DNA of 16,085 bases from DASYTH01 sp035762905. Its GTDB lineage: Bacteria > Actinomycetota > Actinomycetes > Mycobacteriales > Pseudonocardiaceae. Positions 1 to 5,929 of this stretch are shown here, in pieces. Within the stretch, counting starts at the first letter, position 1. Every line of letters starts with the position of its first letter. Position numbers and translations under genes: made by a program. The notes below the pieces were generated by a model, which did no database searches, was not told the origin of the DNA, and worked only from the letters and a program-made list of their open reading frames with translations. The stretch covers positions 1-16,085 of the forward strand of contig NZ_DASUCC010000017.1 of assembly GCF_035762905.1 (NCBI RefSeq). The letters are read 5' to 3'.

Positions 1-29
1 GGACGATGAGTCGGGGTGCCGCGCGGGTA

Positions 30-947
30 TTACGGGGTCGGGGTGGTCGCTATGAAGTCGACGATGTGGCGGGCGAGGGGTTCGCCGGCGTCCTCCTGGA
101 GGAAGTGGCCGGCGTCCTTGATTGTCGGATGGTCGCGGTTCTTGGCGCCGGGGATGGTGCGTTGGAGGATTGGACCCATGGGGCCGGTGATCGGGTCTCC
201 GTCGCTGAAGGCGACCAGCATCGGGATATCCGAGCGGGACAGGGTTGCCCAGGCGGCGCGGTTGGCGGGGCTGGCGGGATCGTCCACTGTGGTGGGTACC
301 AGGCCGGGCATCGCCCGGGGGGCGGCGGTGTAGGAGTCGTCGGGGAACGGCGCGGCGTACGCGGCAAGCACCTCGGGTGAGAGTTCGGTGCGGCAGCCGG
401 ACTGCACGAACCGGCCGAGGTCGAGCGACGGCGCGCTCTGGATCGCGGCCCGGAATCGGTGCCACACCTCGGGCATCGGGTGCTCACCGGTGGGCAGGCC
501 GGTGTTGGCCGCCACCAGGCGGGCAAACCGGTCGGGGTGTTCGGCGGCCAGGCGAAGACCGATCAGACCGCCCCAGTCCTGACCGACCAGGGTGACCGCC
601 CGCAGATCGAGCACGTCGAAGGCCAGCGCCCGGACCCACTCGACGTGCCGCTCATAGGTGTGGTCCGCCTGCCGCTCCGGCTTGTCCGACCGCCCGAACC
701 CGACCAGGTCCGGGCACACCACCCGCAGCCCGGCCCCGGCCAGCACCGGAATCATCTTCCGGTACAGGAACGACCAGGTCGGCTCGCCGTGTAGGCACAG
801 CACCACCGCGCCGTCCGCGGGCCCGTCCTCCACCCACGCCATCCGCAGCGATCCACCGTCGCCGTCAGGAACCGACGCGAACCGGGGCGGATAGCCGAAC
901 TCCGGCAGCCGGTCGAACCGGTCCGCCGGAGTTCGCAGCGTGCGCAT
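30..947 (-). CDS. Haloalkane dehalogenase, subfamily HLD-I (DmbB/DhmA-like)
   Basis: An alpha/beta-hydrolase of 305 residues, the usual length for haloalkane dehalogenases, which hydrolyse carbon-halogen bonds to an alcohol and halide in the cytosol. The oxyanion/halide motif HGEPTWS is at 53-59. The nucleophile elbow VGQDWGG gives Asp124 as nucleophile and Trp125 as first halide-binding Trp. Asp251 (FSDGDPIT) is the likely acid and His281 (DAGHFLQED) the base. Trp162 in the cap (EVWHRFR) sits where HLD-I enzymes keep their second halide-binding Trp. The layout matches DhlA and mycobacterial Rv2296 (DmbB) as I remember them. ATG start at 947 lies 5 nt after the stop of the DUF1508 gene with no clear ribosome site, so translation is probably coupled. 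The natural substrate is unknown; some members act as other hydrolases. TAA stop at 30-32. Confidence 0.9.
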   Translation of the reverse strand: MRTLRTPADRFDRLPEFGYPPRFASVPDGDGGSLRMAWVEDGPADGAVVLCLHGEPTWSFLYRKMIPVLAGAGLRVVCPDLVGFGRSDKPERQADHTYERHVEWVRALAFDVLDLRAVTLVGQDWGGLIGLRLAAEHPDRFARLVAANTGLPTGEHPMPEVWHRFRAAIQSAPSLDLGRFVQSGCRTELSPEVLAAYAAPFPDDSYTAAPRAMPGLVPTTVDDPASPANRAAWATLSRSDIPMLVAFSDGDPITGPMGPILQRTIPGAKNRDHPTIKDAGHFLQEDAGEPLARHIVDFIATTPTP

Positions 948-952
948 CGAGG

Positions 953-1135
953 TCAGGCCGTGGTGTCGACGATCTCCGCCTGGGGCGCGTTCTCCTTGAC
1001 CGACTCGATCCCGTTGAGTGCGCCCGCCTTGGACTCGTACGCCTCACCCACGGCGATGATCTCGCCGTTCCCGGCCTTCAGGCGGAACCGGAACTTGCCC
1101 TGCGCGTCGCTGTATACCTCGAACTTGCCGGCCAT
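953..1135 (-). CDS. DUF1508 / YegP-family small protein
   Basis: A 60-residue protein made of one DUF1508 (YegP) unit. The pattern KFEVYSDAQGKFRFRLKAGN followed by GEIIAVGEAYESKAGALNGI and a C-terminal Ile/Val-rich strand is typical. E. coli YegP carries two such units; single-unit versions are common in actinobacteria. The biochemical role of the family is unknown, so no function is proposed. The start is well supported: ATG at 1135 is preceded by AAGGAAG (plus-strand 1145-1151) at 9 nt. It is followed 5 nt downstream by the dehalogenase gene, so the two are likely co-transcribed. The 84-nt gap to the MFS gene upstream leaves room for its own promoter, but I see no convincing -35/-10 pair there. 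Confidence 0.88.
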   Translation of the reverse strand: MAGKFEVYSDAQGKFRFRLKAGNGEIIAVGEAYESKAGALNGIESVKENAPQAEIVDTTA

Positions 1136-1219
1136 CTGTGCGCACTTCCTTACGAGTGATCTACCGGTACTGGGGACGGCGCCATCCTGCCATCAACCAG
1201 GCGACGCCGGACCCAGATG

Positions 1220-2635
1220 TCACAAGGTCGGCCGGCGCGGCAGCCACATCGACAGCACCGCCCCGAGCGCCACCACGCCCGACCCGACCACGACCGCCGG
1301 CACCAGCCCATCGACGAAGGAGGCCGGGTCGCCGTAATCGCCGTACGAGGCGAACACCGAGGCCAGTACCGCGACACCCATGGCGACACCGATCTCCCGC
1401 AAGGTGTTGTTGGTGCCGGACGCCACCCCGTGCTCGCCGGTCCGCACGCTGGCCAACACCGTCGAGGTCATCGGCGCGAAGGTCAGTCCCATGCCCACGC
1501 CGGCCAGCAAGAACGGGGCGACCAGGCCGCCGTAGGTCACGTCGACCGAAACCGTCAACGCGATCCAGAGCAGCGCCGCGGCCAGAAGAACCTGCCCGGT
1601 CGCGATCAGCACCCGCGGCCCGACCCGGTTGAGCAGCAGCCCGGCCAGCGGGGCCACCACCATCGGCGCCAGCGTCCACGGCATCGTGCGCATCCCGGCC
1701 TCCAGAGCGCTGAGTCCCTGCACCACCTGGAAGAACTGGGCCAGCAGGAAGACCGACCCGAACACGCCGAGCGAGAAGGTGAACGACACGGCGTTGACCA
1801 GGCTGAACGGCACGGACCGGAACAGCCGCAGCGGCAGCATCGGCGCCGCGGCCCGACGCTCCCAGGCCAGGAACGCGCCGAGCAGCGCGATCCCGCCGGC
1901 CATCGCGGCCAGCACACCGGCCGAGGTCCAGCCATCGTCCGCACCGTGCACCACGCCCCACACCAGCGCGAGCACGCCGGCCGAGGACAGCACCAGACCA
2001 ACCGGGTCCAGCCGACGCGATCCGCCGCGCGACTCGCGGAGCATGACGGCGGCCAGCGGCACGGCGACCAGCCCGACCGGGACGTTGAGCCAGAAGATCC
2101 AGTTCCAGGTGAGGCCGTCCGCGACGGCGCCGCCGACCACCGGACCGAGGGCGATACCCAAACCGCTGATCCCGCCCCAGATCCCGACGGCCGCGTTGCG
2201 CATCCGGTCGGGCACGGCGGCGGCGAGCAACGTGAGCGACAGCGGCATGACCGCCGCCCCGGCCGCGCCCTGCACCGCTCTGGCGGCGGTGAGCATCCAC
2301 GGCTCAGTGGCCAGCGCACACGCCGCCGAGGCCAGCGTGAACAGCGCGATGCCGGCCAGGAAGATCCGCCGCCGGCCGAGCCGGTCGCCCAGCGCCGCCG
2401 CGGTGAGCAGCAGCGCGGCGAAACTGAGCGTGTAGGCGTTGACGAACCACTGCAGGTCGGTCAGCGAGGCGCCCAGCTCACTCTTGATCACCGGCAGCGC
2501 CGTCGTGACCACCAGGTTGTCCAGCGTGACCATGAACATCGGCAGCCCGACCGCGGCGAGCACGGCGGCGAGCGGCCGGGTCCGGCCCGGTCGTGGTAAG
2601 GCCGAGGGGACGTGCTCGAGGACCGCGCTCGTCAT
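1220..2635 (-). CDS. MFS drug/solute exporter, DHA2 (EmrB/QacA) family
   Basis: A 471-residue integral membrane protein, within the size range of 14-helix DHA2 proton antiporters. Helix 1 carries VTLDNLVVTTALP with the family's conserved Asp (D39). Motif A (GDRLGRRR, 83-90) lies in the loop after helix 2, and the antiporter motif C (GISGLGIALGPVVGG, 155-169) in helix 5. Alternating hydrophobic segments continue to the C-terminus. ATG at 2635 is supported by AAGGAG (plus-strand 2641-2646) at 5 nt. It is divergent from a TetR-family gene with two operator-like sites between them, the standard arrangement of a ligand-inducible efflux pump; the exported compound cannot be deduced. Codon 13 (Leu, plus-strand 2597-2599) is TTA, one of only two TTA codons I found in the genes here, so decoding could be limited by the rare tRNA. 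Confidence 0.92.
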   Translation of the reverse strand: MTSAVLEHVPSALPRPGRTRPLAAVLAAVGLPMFMVTLDNLVVTTALPVIKSELGASLTDLQWFVNAYTLSFAALLLTAAALGDRLGRRRIFLAGIALFTLASAACALATEPWMLTAARAVQGAAGAAVMPLSLTLLAAAVPDRMRNAAVGIWGGISGLGIALGPVVGGAVADGLTWNWIFWLNVPVGLVAVPLAAVMLRESRGGSRRLDPVGLVLSSAGVLALVWGVVHGADDGWTSAGVLAAMAGGIALLGAFLAWERRAAAPMLPLRLFRSVPFSLVNAVSFTFSLGVFGSVFLLAQFFQVVQGLSALEAGMRTMPWTLAPMVVAPLAGLLLNRVGPRVLIATGQVLLAAALLWIALTVSVDVTYGGLVAPFLLAGVGMGLTFAPMTSTVLASVRTGEHGVASGTNNTLREIGVAMGVAVLASVFASYGDYGDPASFVDGLVPAVVVGSGVVALGAVLSMWLPRRPTL

Positions 2636-2649
2636 GAGGTCTCCTTGTT

Positions 2650-2665
2650 GTTATTCACTGATAAC
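2650..2665. promoter_or_regulatory. Putative TetR operator, site 1
   Basis: GTTAT-tcactg-ATAAC is an inverted repeat with 5-bp arms and a 6-bp centre. On the minus strand it reads GTTATCAGTGAATAAC, sharing the core TATCAGTGA with the classical tetO2 operator. It lies 15 nt upstream of the MFS ATG, close to the ribosome site, so a bound repressor would block the exporter transcript. Assignment to the adjacent TetR protein is inferred from position. Confidence 0.55.
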
Positions 2666-2684
2666 TATCTGCCGACCAAATGTA

Positions 2685-2700
2685 GGCATCGACTGATAAC
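2685..2700. promoter_or_regulatory. Putative TetR operator, site 2 (degenerate)
   Basis: Minus-strand GTTATCAGTCGATGCC shares its first nine bases with site 1, giving a perfect 9-bp direct repeat ACTGATAAC at 2657-2665 and 2692-2700, 35 bp apart. The second arm is eroded. It lies 29 nt upstream of the TetR ATG and may mediate autoregulation. The stretch 2647-2710 is notably AT-richer than its surroundings, as expected of a shared promoter region; I could not assign individual -35/-10 boxes with confidence. Confidence 0.4.
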
Positions 2701-2729
2701 ATGTCAAGTAGCCACCCGGAGGAGCCCGC

Positions 2730-3308
2730 ATGACCCCGACGTCCAAGCCCCGGCTCACCGCGGCGCAGCGCAGCGAGCAGCTGGTCAGCGCCGCCGTGAC
2801 GGCCTTCGCGGCCGGCGGCTACGCGGGCACGACGACCGACGAGGTGGCCCGCCTGGCCGGGGTCTCCCAGCCTTATGTGATCCGGCTGTTCGGTTCCAAG
2901 CAGCGGCTGTTCGTGGCCGCCGTCGAACGCGCGGTCAACCGCATCGAGCAGTCGTTCCGGGAGGCCGCCGAGAACGGTGCCGCCGACCTGTCCGACCTCG
3001 GCGCCGCCTACGACACCCTGCTGGCCGAGCGCGACCTGCTCGCGGTGATGCTGCACGGGTACGCGGCAAGCATCGAGCCGGCCATCGGCATGGTCGTGCG
3101 GTCCGGCTTCGGCCGGATCTATCACCTGATCCGGGAACTCACCGACGCTTCGGCCGCGGAGGCACGGGACTTCCTCGCCACCGGCATGTTGCTCACCGTG
3201 CTGGCCTCGATGCAGGTCGTCGGCCCGGACGCGGTGCCGCCGGACCCGTGGATGATCGAGCTCACCGAGTCGCTGGCCGAGGACAAGTCGGACCCGCAAC
3301 CGGACTGA
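2730..3308 (+). CDS. TetR/AcrR-family transcriptional regulator
   Basis: A 192-residue one-component regulator. The N-terminal TetR helix-turn-helix spans about residues 12-60: AFAAGGYAGTTTDEVARLAG, then VSQPYVIRLFGSKQRLF, with recognition helix around 46-54. The remaining helical domain (about 65-190) is the variable ligand-binding and dimerisation part and gives no ligand clue. ATG at 2730 is preceded by GGAGGAG (2718-2724) at 5 nt. It is divergent from the MFS exporter across 94 nt containing two related operator-like sites, so the likely role is repression of the exporter and of itself, relieved by a transported compound. A PNPOx-like gene follows after 39 nt but appears to have its own promoter. 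Family assignment is firm; target and ligand are inferred. Confidence 0.92.
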   Translation: MTPTSKPRLTAAQRSEQLVSAAVTAFAAGGYAGTTTDEVARLAGVSQPYVIRLFGSKQRLFVAAVERAVNRIEQSFREAAENGAADLSDLGAAYDTLLAERDLLAVMLHGYAASIEPAIGMVVRSGFGRIYHLIRELTDASAAEARDFLATGMLLTVLASMQVVGPDAVPPDPWMIELTESLAEDKSDPQPD

Positions 3309-3318
3309 CCGGCGAAAA

Positions 3319-3341
3319 CTGTCGGTGGCCCGTGCCACCAT
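3319..3341 (+). promoter_or_regulatory. RecA-NDp/PafBC-like DNA-damage promoter, leaderless
   Basis: CTGTCGGTG (3319-3327), 8 bp, then CACCAT (3336-3341). The actinobacterial SOS-independent damage promoter is TTGTCRGTG-N8-TANNNT; the upstream element matches 8 of 9 and the -10 has two of its three fixed bases. Transcription starting about 7 nt after the -10 would begin at the ATG of the next gene (3348), which has no ribosome site. The stretch overlaps a perfect hairpin (3324-3339), an alternative explanation for part of the pattern. Confidence 0.45.
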
Positions 3342-3347
3342 CCCCGC

Positions 3348-3800
3348 ATGACCTCATGGAACGACCTCGCCGACGCCGAACCTGCGTTCGCCACCCGGGT
3401 GCGGGAGCGGTTCGGCATCGCCAGGCACTGCACGATGGCCACGCTGCGCCGGGACGGCGGCCCCCGGATCAGCGGGACCGAGGTGGAGTTCGGCGACGGC
3501 GGGCTTTTCGTGGGCAGCATGGCGAACGCGGTCAAGGCTCTCGACCTGCGCCGCGATCCCCGGGTCGCCCTGCACTCGCCGACCGTCGACCCGTCCGAGG
3601 ACAACACGTCGTGGGCCGGTGAAGCCAAGATCGCCGGCCGGGCGGAGGAGATCGGTGATCATGCCGGCGAGGACGGGTCACACCGCTTCCGGATCTACGT
3701 CACCGAGGTGGTGCTGACCCGGCTGGGCGAGCCGGCCGATCATCTGGTGATCGAGAGCTGGCATCCGGACCGCGGCCTGGAGCGGAGGGAGCGCCGATGA
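3348..3800 (+). CDS. Pyridoxamine 5'-phosphate oxidase-like (flavin/F420 split-barrel) protein
   Basis: A 150-residue protein of the PNPOx-like split-barrel fold. The first strands are recognisable: HCTMATLRRDGGPRISGTEV (27-46), then GDGGLFVGSMANAVKALDLR (49-68), then DPRVALHS (70-77). Members bind FMN, F420, haem or nothing, and act as small reductases or oxidases; which applies here cannot be read from the sequence. The C-terminus (FRIYVTEVVLTRL, then HLVIESWHPDRGLERRERR) is the usual final strand plus a short basic tail. The ATG has no Shine-Dalgarno sequence; a promoter-like element ending 6 nt before it suggests leaderless expression. The family is common in actinobacteria and true pyridoxine-phosphate oxidase activity is unlikely for such short versions. 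Confidence 0.85.
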   Translation: MTSWNDLADAEPAFATRVRERFGIARHCTMATLRRDGGPRISGTEVEFGDGGLFVGSMANAVKALDLRRDPRVALHSPTVDPSEDNTSWAGEAKIAGRAEEIGDHAGEDGSHRFRIYVTEVVLTRLGEPADHLVIESWHPDRGLERRERR

Positions 3801-3849
3801 ACCGTTGACCCGCATGCTGACCGGCTCGAGAGTGGGGTGGACCGTTGAC
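3801..3849 (+). repeat. 9-bp direct repeat ACCGTTGAC before the asparaginase gene
   Basis: ACCGTTGAC occurs at 3801-3809 and again at 3841-3849, 40 bp apart, filling most of the 72-nt gap between the PNPOx-like and asparaginase genes. CTCGAG is also duplicated nearby (3825-3830 and 3855-3860). Each copy contains a TTGAC -35-like core, but no good -10 follows at the right spacing. It may be a regulator site or a chance duplication. Confidence 0.3.
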
Positions 3850-3872
3850 ACACCCTCGAGGAGGTCGGTCGC

Positions 3873-5078
3873 ATGTTTTCTCCGCCACAACGCGGAATCC
3901 TGGTCAGCCTGGCAGCCCTCACGGTTACCGCCGTGTTCGGGTTGTCCGGCTCGGCGGCGAGCGCTGACGGCACCGAGCAGGCGGCATCCGGCGCCGCCCG
4001 GCAGGCGGTGGCCGGCGCCGGCGCCCCGGCAGCGGGCGGCAACGGGCGGCCGGCGTCCGGCGTCGCCCCGGGCGTCAAGCGGCAGGCGATGGCACCCGAC
4101 GTCGACGGGCAGCCGGATGGCTCCGGTGGCGATGCCTCGGCCGTGCGCAACGTCGTGCTGGCGGTGCACGGCGGCGCCGGATCGCTGCCGCGCGGCAGCA
4201 TCAGCCCCGAGCAGGAGCAGGCCTTCCGCGGGGGGCTCGAGCGGGCGCTGCGGACCGGGTACGCCCTGATCAACGAGGGCCGGCCGAGTCTGGACGTGGT
4301 CGAAGCGTCGGTTCGGGTGCTCGAGGACGACCCGAACTTCAACTCCGGCAAGGGCGCCGTGTTCAACACCGACGGCGAGAACGAGCTGGACGCGTCGATC
4401 ATGAACGGTCGGGACCAGCGCTCCGGGGCGGTGGCCGGGGTGCACAACACGAAGAACCCGATCTCGTTGGCCCGCATGGTGATGGAACGTTCGCGGCACG
4501 TGCTGATGGCGGGTCGCGGCGCGGACATCTTCGCTCTACAGAACGGAGTTCCCTATACGACGCAGGACTACTTCTTCACCCAGCGCCGCTGGGACGCCCT
4601 GATCGCGGCCAAGAACCCGCAGTCCGGTGCCGCCGTCGAGACCGGCATCGGCGAGACCGTGGGTGCGGTCGCCGTGGACCGCAACCGGGACGTCGCCGCG
4701 GCCACATCCACCGGCGGGCTGACGAACAAGCTCGTGGGACGGGTCGGTGACTCGCCGATCATCGGTGCCGGCACCTACGCCAACAACCGCACGGTCGCGA
4801 TCTCGTGCACCGGGACCGGCGAGGTGTTCATCCGCGGTGTGGCGGCCTACGACATCTCCGCGCTGATGGAGTACACCGGCGCGAACGTCGCGCGGGCGGC
4901 GGCCAGGGTGATCACTGAGAAGATCCCGGCGCTCGGCGCGACGGGTGGCGCGATCGCGCTGGATCCCCGGGGCGTGCTGGCCACCCCGCACAGCACCGCG
5001 GGGCTGATCAACGGCTACATCACCCGGGATGGCACCGTGGTCACCCGGATCTTCGACGACGAGACGCCCACGCGATGA
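3873..5078 (+). CDS. Exported plant-type L-asparaginase / isoaspartyl peptidase (Ntn hydrolase)
   Basis: A 401-residue precursor. Residues 1-31 form a Sec signal (hydrophobic 9-27, then GSAASA), followed by an Ala/Gly/Pro-rich spacer to about 90. The Ntn-hydrolase domain starts at VVLAVHGGAGSLPRG (94-108). These enzymes self-cleave before a Thr that becomes the nucleophile, then hydrolyse Asn or beta-aspartyl dipeptides. By alignment with E. coli IaaA, Thr262 (ETVGAVAVD) is the nucleophile, Thr280 (TSTGG) the second Thr, Arg290 and Asp293 (RVGDSP) bind substrate, and Thr313/Gly314 (SCTGTGE) shape the oxyanion site. The residue before the nucleophile is Glu261, where Gly or Asp is usual. Start is firm: GAGGAGGT at 3858-3865, 7 nt before ATG. 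Its stop overlaps the next start (ATGA), so the lipoprotein is translationally coupled. An extracytoplasmic role is inferred from the signal. Confidence 0.92.
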   Translation: MFSPPQRGILVSLAALTVTAVFGLSGSAASADGTEQAASGAARQAVAGAGAPAAGGNGRPASGVAPGVKRQAMAPDVDGQPDGSGGDASAVRNVVLAVHGGAGSLPRGSISPEQEQAFRGGLERALRTGYALINEGRPSLDVVEASVRVLEDDPNFNSGKGAVFNTDGENELDASIMNGRDQRSGAVAGVHNTKNPISLARMVMERSRHVLMAGRGADIFALQNGVPYTTQDYFFTQRRWDALIAAKNPQSGAAVETGIGETVGAVAVDRNRDVAAATSTGGLTNKLVGRVGDSPIIGAGTYANNRTVAISCTGTGEVFIRGVAAYDISALMEYTGANVARAAARVITEKIPALGATGGAIALDPRGVLATPHSTAGLINGYITRDGTVVTRIFDDETPTR

Positions 5079-5896
5079 TGCACGCCGTGCGGGTGTCGCG
5101 TGGGATCGCCTCCGTCGTCCTGGTCTGCCTGACCGCTCTGGTCGCGTGCCAGCGCACGGTCGCCGGACACGGGGTGCCCACCGGGACGGCGCCTGCTCGA
5201 ACGGAGTCGCCCGTCGAACCCGTACGGCTGGAGTTTCGCAAAGTGCTGACGACGGAGCCGGACACGGGCGGACCCGCGCCGGCTCCGTCGGGAGCCCCGG
5301 CACCGTCGGGAAACCCGGCACCGTCGGGAAACCCGGGAACCCCGGCGTCGTCGGGAACCACGGGACGGTCGACGCAATCGGCGCCCGCCGGGACACGGTC
5401 GCCGACCCGGTCGTCCCCGGCTCCCGGTCCGGAAGTCGAGGAGGCGCGGGCGATCCGGCAGAACCCTGCGGTCATCGACATTCCGGTTGTGGCCGAGTCG
5501 GTGCTCGACGGGCTGGACTGCTCGGGGCCGGATCCGTTGCGGCACTGGGTCGAGCCTGCCCTGCCACTGGTCACCTGCGAGCCGGCGGAACGGGCCAAAC
5601 ACGTGCTGTTTCCGGCCGTGCTCACCGGGACGGACATCCGGCGCGCCCGGGCGGAACCGGACCAGAGCGGAACCGGCGGGTGGGTGGTGACGATCGACTT
5701 CACCGACCCGGCGGCCCGGATCTGGGCCGACTTCACCAGCCAGAACGTCGAGGCGCGGGTGGCCATCGTGGTCGACGCTCAGGTGGTCTCGGCGCCCACG
5801 ATCCAGGAAGCCATCCTCGGCGGCACGGCGGTGATCACCGGCCGCTTCACCAGGGACCAGGCCGAGCGGCTCGCGGCGCGGATCGGCTCGCGATAG
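5075..5896 (+). CDS. Lipoprotein with SecD P1-like extracytoplasmic domain
   Basis: A 273-residue lipoprotein. Hydrophobic signal 9-24 ends in the lipobox LVAC, with Cys25 as lipidation site. RLEFRKVL (51-58) resembles the P1-base strand of actinobacterial SecD. A Pro/Ser/Gly linker with PAPSGN-type repeats follows (about 66-120). Residues 133-272 resemble the rest of SecD P1: LDCS (147-150), LVTCEP (165-170), then PAVLTGTDIRRARAE, VVTIDFTDPAARIWADFT (204-221), VAIVVDAQVVSAPTIQEAI (229-247) and GGTAVITGRFT (249-259), the signature of the P1 head. No SecD membrane helices are present. SecD P1 helps preproteins leave the translocon; here the domain is a membrane-tethered stand-alone unit. ATG overlaps the asparaginase stop, so the two are co-translated and may share a role in export or envelope processing. 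Function is inferred from domain similarity only. Confidence 0.82.
   Translation: MMHAVRVSRGIASVVLVCLTALVACQRTVAGHGVPTGTAPARTESPVEPVRLEFRKVLTTEPDTGGPAPAPSGAPAPSGNPAPSGNPGTPASSGTTGRSTQSAPAGTRSPTRSSPAPGPEVEEARAIRQNPAVIDIPVVAESVLDGLDCSGPDPLRHWVEPALPLVTCEPAERAKHVLFPAVLTGTDIRRARAEPDQSGTGGWVVTIDFTDPAARIWADFTSQNVEARVAIVVDAQVVSAPTIQEAILGGTAVITGRFTRDQAERLAARIGSR
5281..5334 (+). repeat. 18-bp tandem repeat (3 units) coding the Pro/Ser linker
   Basis: Three 18-bp units lie head to tail at 5281-5298, 5299-5316 and 5317-5334. The second and third are identical (GGCACCGTCGGGAAACCC) and the first differs at four positions. They encode the PAPSGN-like linker of the lipoprotein. Being a multiple of three, copy-number change would keep the frame. 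Confidence 0.85.
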
Positions 5897-5929
5897 GTCC
5901 CTGGCCAAGGGAATGCGCTTTCCGGAATC

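Noticed and set aside
3324..3339. Hairpin GGTGGC-ccgt-GCCACC as a terminator of the TetR gene
   Set aside because: No T-tract follows and the ATG of the next gene is only 8 nt away; the promoter-like reading explains the same bases better, though a dual role cannot be excluded.
5281..5334. Possible CRISPR-like array
   Set aside because: Units are contiguous without spacers and encode a Pro/Ser linker in frame.
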